Of a stretch of DNA of 10,796 bases, positions 5,862-10,796 are shown piece after piece. The translations under genes and the position numbers were made by a program. Below the pieces are notes generated by a model. The model saw nothing but the letters and a program-made list of their open reading frames with translations. It was not told the DNA's origin and searched no databases. Origin of the DNA: an uncultured Collinsella sp. (GTDB taxonomy: Bacteria > Actinomycetota > Coriobacteriia > Coriobacteriales > Coriobacteriaceae). Location of the stretch: assembly GCA_900551625.1 (NCBI GenBank), contig URWZ01000038.1:1-10796 (forward strand). Reading direction: 5' to 3'. Every line of letters starts with the position of its first letter. Position 1 is the stretch's first letter.

Positions 5862-6961
5862 GCGGATGCGTCTCCCTTCTGGCCGAGGCCCTCGGCAATT
5901 AAATCATGGAAGGTGGAAAGCGGCGCGCGGTCGATGCTGCAGCGGCCAATACCGTGCGGAATCACCAGGTCGATAGTGTCACCGGCGCGTTTTTTGTCGT
6001 GCAGCGCCTCGGCAAAGATGGCGTCGGCCGAAAGCTCGCAGCGGGTCTTGAGGCCATGACGGGCGCAGAGCTCCTCGATGCGACCGGGCAGCTCGGCATC
6101 GCAAATGCCGTGCAGGGCTGCGGCACGCGTGATGATGCCCATGCCGATCGACACGCAGTTGCCGTGTCCCAGCTCAAAGTGCTCGCAGGCCTCGACGGCA
6201 TGTCCGGCGCTGTGTCCAAAGTTGAGGAGCTTGCGCTGGTTGGTCTCGCGTTCGTCGGCAACGACCACGGCGCGCTTAATGTCGATATTGCGGGCGATGA
6301 TGAGCGCCACGCGGGCCACGTCGCGGTTCAGCAGCTCAAGCGTGAGCGGGGTCTTCTCCAGCTCGGCGAAGAGCTCGGGGTCGGCGATCACGGCGTGCTT
6401 GACGACTTCGCCGCAGCCGTCGGCGAACTGCTCGGGCGTGAGGGTGGCAAGGCATCCCACGTCAGCGATGACAACACTCGGCTGCCAAAAGGCGCCAGCT
6501 AGGTTCTTGCCGGCAGCCAGGTCGATGGCCGTCTTGCCGCCCACCGACGAGTCCACCATAGCGAGCAGACTCGTGGGGATCTGCACAAACTTGCAGCCGC
6601 GCATGTAGGTGGCGGCCACAAAGCCGGCCACGTCGCCCACGACGCCGCCGCCGAGCGCCACGATCACGTCGGAGCGCGAAAGCTCGTGCTCGGCTACAAA
6701 CTCAAGAATGGCAACGTAGGTCTCGGCGCGCTTGTGTACCTCGCCGGCCTCGAAGGTGCAAATGCTTACCTCATAGCCTGACGCCTCCAGGCTCTGCTTA
6801 ACGGGCATCTGGTAGAGCGGGCCCACGTTGGTGTCCGTCACGATGACGGCGCGGGTGCCTCCGGCGGTGGCGCGAACGAGTGGCCCTGCCTGCTCCAGCA
6901 AAAACGTGCCAACATGCACCTGGTAGGGGCGTGCGGTGTCGATATCGATGGTAATCGCCAT
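5855..6961 (-). CDS. aroB: 3-dehydroquinate synthase
   Basis: 368 residues, a normal length. It cyclises DAHP to 3-dehydroquinate using NAD and a divalent metal, step 2. Motifs: EAGEVHK (71-77), GGGVVGDVAGFVAATYMRG (104-122), QIPTSLLAMVDSSVGGKTA (127-145), and GEVVKHA with the metal ligand Glu185. The other two metal ligands fit LNFGHSAGHAVE (His250) and GHGNCVSIGM (His266); the common forms are HTFGHA and HGEAV, so a few neighbouring positions are variant while the ligands are kept. The start at 6961 has AAAGGA 9 nt upstream. It lies 36 nt after tyrA and overlaps aroA by 7 nt. Confidence 0.97.
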   Translation of the reverse strand: MAITIDIDTARPYQVHVGTFLLEQAGPLVRATAGGTRAVIVTDTNVGPLYQMPVKQSLEASGYEVSICTFEAGEVHKRAETYVAILEFVAEHELSRSDVIVALGGGVVGDVAGFVAATYMRGCKFVQIPTSLLAMVDSSVGGKTAIDLAAGKNLAGAFWQPSVVIADVGCLATLTPEQFADGCGEVVKHAVIADPELFAELEKTPLTLELLNRDVARVALIIARNIDIKRAVVVADERETNQRKLLNFGHSAGHAVEACEHFELGHGNCVSIGMGIITRAAALHGICDAELPGRIEELCARHGLKTRCELSADAIFAEALHDKKRAGDTIDLVIPHGIGRCSIDRAPLSTFHDLIAEGLGQKGDASAC

Positions 6962-6997
6962 AAGCTATGGTCCTTTCGACCTGGCGTGATAGGTGGT

Positions 6998-7912
6998 CTA
7001 GTGGGCGCTCTCGTCGTCGAGTGCGCGCTTGATGCGATCGCCCTCGGCAAGGAGATTCTCAAGATAACGCTGGTCGCGGTTCTTGAGCGCACGGCTGTAG
7101 GCGCCGAGCGAATCGATCAGATGGTCGATCTCGAAGGCGAGAGCGTCGGCGTCGTCAATCATGAGCTCGGACCACATCTGCGGGTTGAGGTGGGCCACGC
7201 GCGTGAGGTCGCGGTAGCTACCGGCAGAGAAGCCGTGGTGGACCTGGGCGGTGGGGCTCTTTACGTAGGCGTTGGACACCACGTGCGCGAGCTGGCTCGT
7301 AAAGGCGATCACGCGGTCGTGCTCGGTGGCGGTGGTCACGCTGAACTTGCCAAACCCCAAGGGACGCACCATCTCGCGAACCTGGCCCAAGAGCTCCAGC
7401 TTAAGAGCATCGTCTACCGCAGGCGGAACGAGCACGAGCGGTGCGCCCTGGAACAGGTCGGCGCTGGAATGGGCGTAGCCCGAGAACTGGGTGCCCGCCA
7501 TGGGGTGTGCGCCCACAAAGTAAAAGCCGTGCTCTCGTGCGAGCTCAAAGGCCCGCTCACACACGATGCCCTTCACACCCACGGTGTCGATCACCACGGG
7601 GCCCATGATGGCATCGGTGTCGGTGGCGTCGGCGAGCGCCTGAGCGTGGGCCTCGAGCCACTCGATGCATGCCTCGGGATAGCAGGCAAGGACGATGATG
7701 TCGCACTCGCCGAGCGTCTCGTCGTTGAGCTCGCCGGCGACGGTACCCATGCTGGCGGCCGTCATCACGTCATCGTCGGGGTCCCAGGCAAGCACGCGAA
7801 CGCCCGCCTGCGCATAGCCGCGGGCAAAGCTGCCGCCGATGAGGCCCAGGCCCACGATGCCGGCGCACTTGGGTCCACCCTGGTTGACGCGTGCGTTTCT
7901 CACCGTACCCAT
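6998..7912 (-). CDS. tyrA: Prephenate dehydrogenase (TyrA family)
   Basis: 304 residues, a single-function TyrA without a fused chorismate mutase or C-terminal ACT domain. It oxidises and decarboxylates prephenate to 4-hydroxyphenylpyruvate for tyrosine. The N-terminal Rossmann domain has GLGLIGGS (21-28) and AWDPDD (42-47); the Asp ending strand 2 favours NAD over NADP. GAHPMAGTQFSG (134-145) holds the catalytic His136, and YRDLTRVA (233-240) holds the Arg residues that bind the prephenate side chain. The usual SHLPH appears as SQLAH (206-210). Arogenate as substrate cannot be excluded from sequence. The start has AGGAG at 7923-7919, and the stop codon of aroF lies between that site and the ATG, 3 nt away, so translation is very likely coupled to aroF. 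Lacking its own ACT domain, control of the tyrosine branch may fall on AroF. Confidence 0.94.
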   Translation of the reverse strand: MGTVRNARVNQGGPKCAGIVGLGLIGGSFARGYAQAGVRVLAWDPDDDVMTAASMGTVAGELNDETLGECDIIVLACYPEACIEWLEAHAQALADATDTDAIMGPVVIDTVGVKGIVCERAFELAREHGFYFVGAHPMAGTQFSGYAHSSADLFQGAPLVLVPPAVDDALKLELLGQVREMVRPLGFGKFSVTTATEHDRVIAFTSQLAHVVSNAYVKSPTAQVHHGFSAGSYRDLTRVAHLNPQMWSELMIDDADALAFEIDHLIDSLGAYSRALKNRDQRYLENLLAEGDRIKRALDDESAH

Positions 7913-7915
7913 GGG

Positions 7916-8941
7916 TTACTCCTGAACGGTCTCTTGGCAGACGACCTCGCGGATGGCGCGGATGCGGCGCATGGTGTCGTCGAACTGGTCGGGGGTGAGG
8001 GCCTGAGCACCGTCGGACCAAGCGTGGCTCGGGTCGTCGTGGACCTCGATCTCCAGACCGTTGGCGCCGCAGGCAGTCGCGGCGAGCGCCATGGGCTCGA
8101 CATAGCGGGTGTAGCCGGTGGCGTGGCTGGGGTCGGCGACGACGGGCAGGTGCGATAGGTGGTGCAGCACCGGCACGGCGTTGAGGTCGAAGGTGTTGCG
8201 GGTGCGGGTCTCGAAGGTGCGAATGCCGCGCTCGCACAGGATGACGTTGTCGTTGCCCTCGCTCATGATGTACTCGGCAGCCATGAGCAACTCGTCGACG
8301 GTGCCGGACATGCCGCGCTTGAGCAGGACCGGGGTCTTGGTCTTGCCGACCTCCTTGAGCAGGGGGAAGTTCTGCGCGTTGCGGGCGCCGATCTGCATGA
8401 CGTCGATCTTCTTATCCAAGAAGACCTGCACGTCGCGCGGGTCCATGATCTCGGTGACGATCGGCATGTCGAGCTCGGCGGATGCCTCGCATAGCAGGTC
8501 CAGGCCGGCGGGACCCATGCCCTGGTAGGCGTAAGGGGAGGTGCGGGGCTTGTAGGCGCCACCGCGCAGCATCGTGGCGCCGGCGGCCTTTACGCGGCGT
8601 GCGATGCGAATGAGGTTTTCGCCCTCGACGGAGCAGGGTCCGGCGATGACCTGGAACTGGTCGCCGCCGATCTTGACGCCGTGGCCGCAGTCGATGACGG
8701 AGTCCTCAGGGTGGAACTTGCGGTTGGCACGCTTAAAGGGCTCGGAGACGCGCTGCACGCGCTCGACGACATCCATGGACTCGAGCAAGAACGGGTCGAT
8801 CTTGGTCGTATCGCCCACCAGGCCGATGATGGTCTCGTTCTCGCCGCGCGAGACGTCGGTCTTGAGACCCTTCTTCTCAATCCAGCTGACGATATGGCTT
8901 ACGGCCTCGTCGCTGGCGCTCTGCTTTAAAATCGCAATCAT
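7916..8941 (-). CDS. aroF: DAHP synthase with N-terminal ferredoxin-like domain
   Basis: 341 residues; condenses PEP and erythrose 4-phosphate to DAHP, the first committed step. Residues 1 to about 70 match the ferredoxin-like regulatory domain of the Thermotoga maritima type (class I-beta) enzyme, which binds Tyr in that protein. The barrel follows with AGPCSVEG (100-107), RGGAYKPRTSPY (126-137), QIGARNAQN (183-191), LLKRG (206-210), ILCERGIRTFE (234-244) and DPSHATG (270-276). The metal ligands Cys103, His273, Glu299 and Asp310 are all present, each one number above the T. maritima residues. The start at 8941 is preferred: it gives the family N-terminus MIAILK and has GAGGTGAGAGG just upstream. 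The in-frame ATG at 8989 falls in the loop of the leader hairpin and has no ribosome site. First gene of the operon. Confidence 0.97.
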   Translation of the reverse strand: MIAILKQSASDEAVSHIVSWIEKKGLKTDVSRGENETIIGLVGDTTKIDPFLLESMDVVERVQRVSEPFKRANRKFHPEDSVIDCGHGVKIGGDQFQVIAGPCSVEGENLIRIARRVKAAGATMLRGGAYKPRTSPYAYQGMGPAGLDLLCEASAELDMPIVTEIMDPRDVQVFLDKKIDVMQIGARNAQNFPLLKEVGKTKTPVLLKRGMSGTVDELLMAAEYIMSEGNDNVILCERGIRTFETRTRNTFDLNAVPVLHHLSHLPVVADPSHATGYTRYVEPMALAATACGANGLEIEVHDDPSHAWSDGAQALTPDQFDDTMRRIRAIREVVCQETVQE

Positions 8942-8947
8942 GGTGTG

Positions 8948-8958
8948 CCTCTCACCTC
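8948..8958 (-). promoter_or_regulatory. Ribosome binding site fixing the aroF start
   Basis: The minus strand reads GAGGTGAGAGG, with the proximal GAGG 6 nt before the ATG at 8941. Two overlapping purine-rich blocks could both pair with 16S rRNA. It lies 17 nt downstream of the leader hairpin's U-run, so the hairpin itself does not cover it. Confidence 0.8.
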
Positions 8959-8974
8959 GATGGATAGCTCTTGC

Positions 8975-9000
8975 AAAAACGGCCCGCATCGCGAGCCGTT
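8975..9000 (-). terminator. Leader hairpin with U-run upstream of aroF (possible attenuator)
   Basis: Bases 8978-8987 pair with 8991-9000: ten pairs, including one G-U in the minus-strand RNA, around a 3-nt loop. The minus-strand RNA continues straight into UUUUU (8979-8975, the first two U's being the last stem pairs), the form of an intrinsic terminator. No minus-strand gene lies upstream that it could terminate, and it sits between the likely aroF promoter and the aroF start. Flanking CTCTTGCA (8969-8976) and TGCATAAGAG (9008-9017) are nearly complementary and could extend the base of the stem or compete with it. Confidence 0.65.
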
Positions 9001-9017
9001 ATATATGTGCATAAGAG

Positions 9018-9023
9018 TTTATA
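9018..9023 (-). promoter_or_regulatory. Probable -10 box of the aro operon
   Basis: The minus strand reads TATAAA at 9023-9018 in an AT-rich stretch, about 77 nt before the aroF ATG. No convincing -35 hexamer sits 16-18 nt upstream, so this may be a factor-dependent promoter or the wrong box. A start about 7 nt downstream would place the leader hairpin almost at the 5' end of the mRNA. Confidence 0.4.
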
Positions 9024-9102
9024 CTAATTGTTTCACTTTTGCGTTCTAAGGTGAGCCTCTGCGCCGTGTCTCCCACGTAATTGCAAAGCTTTTTCTATTC
9101 TT

Positions 9103-9132
9103 TTGTTAGCCCGTGGCGCACTTGGGTATAAT
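9103..9132 (+). promoter_or_regulatory. Promoter of tRNA-Arg
   Basis: TTGTTA at 9103-9108 and a perfect TATAAT at 9127-9132 are separated by 18 bp. The expected start, about 7 nt downstream, falls a few bases before the tRNA at 9144. This is the clearest promoter in the window. Confidence 0.75.
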
Positions 9133-9143
9133 GCCAACCGTTC

Positions 9144-9217
9144 GCCCTATTAGCTCAGGGGATTAGAGCGTCTGCCTCCGGAGCAGAAGGCCGTTGGTTC
9201 GAATCCAACATGGGGCA
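9144..9217 (+). tRNA. tRNA-Arg, anticodon CCG
   Basis: A full cloverleaf can be drawn. The acceptor stem GCCCTAT (9144-9150) pairs with ATGGGGC (9210-9216) with one G-U. The D-stem is GCTC/GAGC with the loop AGGGGATTA. The anticodon stem TCTGC/GCAGA (9171-9175, 9183-9187) closes the loop CTCCGGA, which places CCG at 9178-9180. A 5-nt variable region follows. The T-stem GTTGG/CCAAC closes the loop TTCGAAT. The anticodon reads the Arg codon CGG. Position 9217 is the discriminator A and the next bases are CCC, so the 3' CCA is not fully encoded and must be completed by the CCA-adding enzyme, which is common in Actinobacteria. Confidence 0.95.
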
Positions 9218-9228
9218 CCCTCGAACGT

Positions 9229-9267
9229 AAGACCGTCCGAACCTCGCATGGTCCGGGCGGTTTTCTT
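9229..9267 (+). terminator. Intrinsic terminator after tRNA-Arg
   Basis: ACCGTCCG (9232-9239) pairs with CGGGCGGT (9254-9261), with one G-U. An inner ACC/GGT (9241-9243, 9250-9252) extends the stem past a single mismatch, closing the loop TCGCAT. TTTTCTT follows. It begins 12 nt after the tRNA and ends about 29 nt before the ATPase start. Confidence 0.85.
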
Positions 9268-9295
9268 ATACCGACGCGACGTGATGGGACAAGGT

Positions 9296-10796
9296 ATGGC
9301 AGCAACGGATATCGAGCACGGACTCTCGACCGCCGAGGTCGAGGAGCGCATCGCCGCCGGTAAGATCAACCGCAACATGGAGCTTAAGACCAAATCGGTC
9401 AAAGAGCTCATCATCGAGAACCTCTGCACGCTGTTTAACTTGATCAACGCTGTCTTGGCGATTTTGGTGTTGCTGACCGGATCGTTCAAGAACCTCACGT
9501 TCCTGTTCGTGGTGTTTTTGAATACCGCTATCGGCGTCATCCAGTCCATGCGCTCCAAGAAGATGGTCGATAAGCTTACGCTGCTGACCTCTAAGAAGGC
9601 CATCGCGGTGCGCGACGGTGCCGAGGTGGAGCTCGACTTGGACCAGATCGTGCTCGATGACATCATCCGCTTGGGGCGCGGTGACCAGATTCCGGCCGAC
9701 GCCGTGGTGGTTTCGGGTGAGGCACTCGTGAACGAGAGCCTGCTGACGGGCGAGAGCGACCTTATTAAGAAGCAGCCCGGCTCCGAGCTCATGAGCGGCA
9801 GCTTTATCGACTCGGGCCTGCTGCGCGCCCGCGTGATCCATGTTGGCGCCGACAACTACGTGGCCAAGATCAACAACGAGGCTAAGTACGTCAAAAAGGT
9901 CAATTCCGAGATCATGAACGCGCTCAACGCCATCGTGCGATTCGCGAGCATTATCATGATTCCGCTTGGTCTGGCGCTCTTTTCCTCGAGTGTGAGCGAG
10001 CTGTGGGATGCCGCGGGAACCCCGGGCGATAGCGCGCTTTCGTGGTGCTTCTCCGAGCTGTTGGCTGGTCATGTGCCTTCGTCGGCGCTGCTGTCTACGG
10101 TGGGCGCTCTTTTGGGCATGATTCCGCAGGGCCTGGTGCTGCTGACTTCGTCGGTGCTTGCCATCGCCACGGTGCGTCTGGCGCGCCGCAAGGTACTCGC
10201 GCAGCAGCTCTACTGTATCGAGACGCTCGCGCGCGTCGACGTGCTGTGCCTGGACAAGACGGGCACCATTACTTCGGGCCGTATGGAGGTCGAGGGTACC
10301 TACCCGCTGCCTGTTGAGGGCGTTGGCTTTGGCGCGGACTCGGACGAGGCAGCTGTCCCCGTCGAGACCACGGTCCTCGATTTTGCGCTCGCCAACGTGG
10401 CGCGTGCCACCTCGGCAGACGCCAACGAGACCTGTCAGGCGCTGCTCAACTATTACGCTGACCGCCCGGTCGAGGTTTCCGAGCCGCTGGCGGTCATTCC
10501 GTTCTCTTCGTCCAAAAAGTGGAGCGGCGCCTCGTTTGCGCAGGGCTCCTATGTGATGGGCGCAGCGCAATTTGTGCTTTCGGAGCGCGTCTTTGCGCAG
10601 GTCGAGAATCGTGTGGCCGAGCTTGCCGACACCTGCCGCGTGCTTGTTGTGGCCCGTGTGGACGGCTTTACGCCCGACGGCGATATGGCGGGCGAGGCCG
10701 AGCCCGTCGGCTTTGTGACCATTCGCGACGAGATCCGTACCTCGGCTGCCGAGACCATCGGCTACTTTAACGAGCAGGGTGTGACCCTCCTGTCTC
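9296..10796 (+). CDS. P-type cation ATPase, CtpE/Exp7-like, C-terminus outside window
   Basis: 500 residues are visible with no stop; the family usually has about 780-850, so the end of the N/P region and TM5-TM10 are missing. Seen in order: a cytosolic N-terminus with GLSTAEVEERIAAG; membrane segments at about 43-62 and 67-84; the actuator domain with TGES (151-154); membrane segments at about 208-230 and 263-295, with PQGL at 277-280 in M4; the phosphorylation motif DKTGT with Asp320; and a nucleotide-binding domain with FSSSKKWSG (403-411) and VMGA (420-423), where many P-types have KGA. NESLLTGESD and the FSSxKKWSG form resemble the CtpE/Exp7 group, linked to calcium or other cation transport. 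Substrate here is unknown. M4 normally has PEGL; Gln278 replaces Glu. Start uncertain: ATG 9296 has only GGGA 6 nt upstream; ATG 9284 and GTG 9281 are in frame. Confidence 0.9.
   Translation, partial: MAATDIEHGLSTAEVEERIAAGKINRNMELKTKSVKELIIENLCTLFNLINAVLAILVLLTGSFKNLTFLFVVFLNTAIGVIQSMRSKKMVDKLTLLTSKKAIAVRDGAEVELDLDQIVLDDIIRLGRGDQIPADAVVVSGEALVNESLLTGESDLIKKQPGSELMSGSFIDSGLLRARVIHVGADNYVAKINNEAKYVKKVNSEIMNALNAIVRFASIIMIPLGLALFSSSVSELWDAAGTPGDSALSWCFSELLAGHVPSSALLSTVGALLGMIPQGLVLLTSSVLAIATVRLARRKVLAQQLYCIETLARVDVLCLDKTGTITSGRMEVEGTYPLPVEGVGFGADSDEAAVPVETTVLDFALANVARATSADANETCQALLNYYADRPVEVSEPLAVIPFSSSKKWSGASFAQGSYVMGAAQFVLSERVFAQVENRVAELADTCRVLVVARVDGFTPDGDMAGEAEPVGFVTIRDEIRTSAAETIGYFNEQGVTLLS

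Noticed and set aside
6914..8158. 414-codon plus-strand frame opposite tyrA, the 3' end of aroF and the 5' end of aroB
   Set aside because: Antisense shadow of three well-supported genes, with no domain visible.
8939..9009. Leader peptide MHIYNGSRCGPFLQELSIEV... ending in a TGA that overlaps the aroF start codon
   Set aside because: It has only one Tyr and one Phe, no tandem aromatic codons and no ribosome site, so it does not look like a classical attenuation peptide.
8942..9143. T-box riboswitch for aromatic amino acids upstream of aroF
   Set aside because: The leader is about 70 nt, far too short, and no T-box sequence or stem I specifier loop is visible.
9266..10570. 434-codon minus-strand frame opposite the P-type ATPase
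   Set aside because: Arg/His/Gln-rich antisense translation of a gene with clear P-type motifs on the plus strand.
1..10796. CRISPR array, insertion sequence, prophage or defence cassette
   Set aside because: No regularly spaced repeats, transposase, integrase, phage or defence protein motifs are seen. The only mobile-DNA signature is the Tn5 mosaic end of the sequencing adapter.

Overview
The window reads as high-GC actinobacterial DNA. Gene order, protein motifs and codon use suggest a gut Coriobacteriia, most likely Collinsella or a close relative. That placement is from memory of the family, not from a search. The left edge is an assembly end: bases 1-28 are Illumina Nextera/Tn5 adapter, not genome.

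Layout. (1) 1-28, adapter. (2) 29-338, minus strand: 5' part of a small DUF4869-like gene cut by the contig end, with its own promoter and ribosome site. (3) 339-468: a strong hairpin that probably ends the aro operon and touches the -10 box of the next gene. (4) 469-8941, minus strand: eight tightly packed genes, in transcription order aroF (DAHP synthase), tyrA, aroB, aroA, aroC, pheA (chorismate mutase/prephenate dehydratase/ACT), an aroE-aroK fusion, and aroQ. (5) 8942-9143: a divergent control region with a leader hairpin plus U-run in front of aroF on one strand and a tRNA promoter on the other. (6) 9144-9217, plus strand: tRNA-Arg(CCG) with its own terminator. (7) 9296-10796, plus strand: the first 500 residues of a CtpE/Exp7-like P-type ATPase that runs off the right end.

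The eight aro genes together encode every step from PEP plus erythrose 4-phosphate to chorismate, and then the branches to phenylalanine (through phenylpyruvate) and tyrosine. No trp genes are present. Feedback control is probably built into the first enzyme (N-terminal ferredoxin-like domain of AroF) and into PheA (C-terminal ACT domain).

The genes are mostly ordinary metabolism. The points most worth a second look are the AroE-AroK fusion, a terminator-like hairpin between the aroF promoter and aroF, a 17-bp perfect hairpin between aroEK and aroQ, and Gln in place of Glu in the ion-binding M4 motif of the ATPase. I found no CRISPR array, insertion sequence, phage or defence system.
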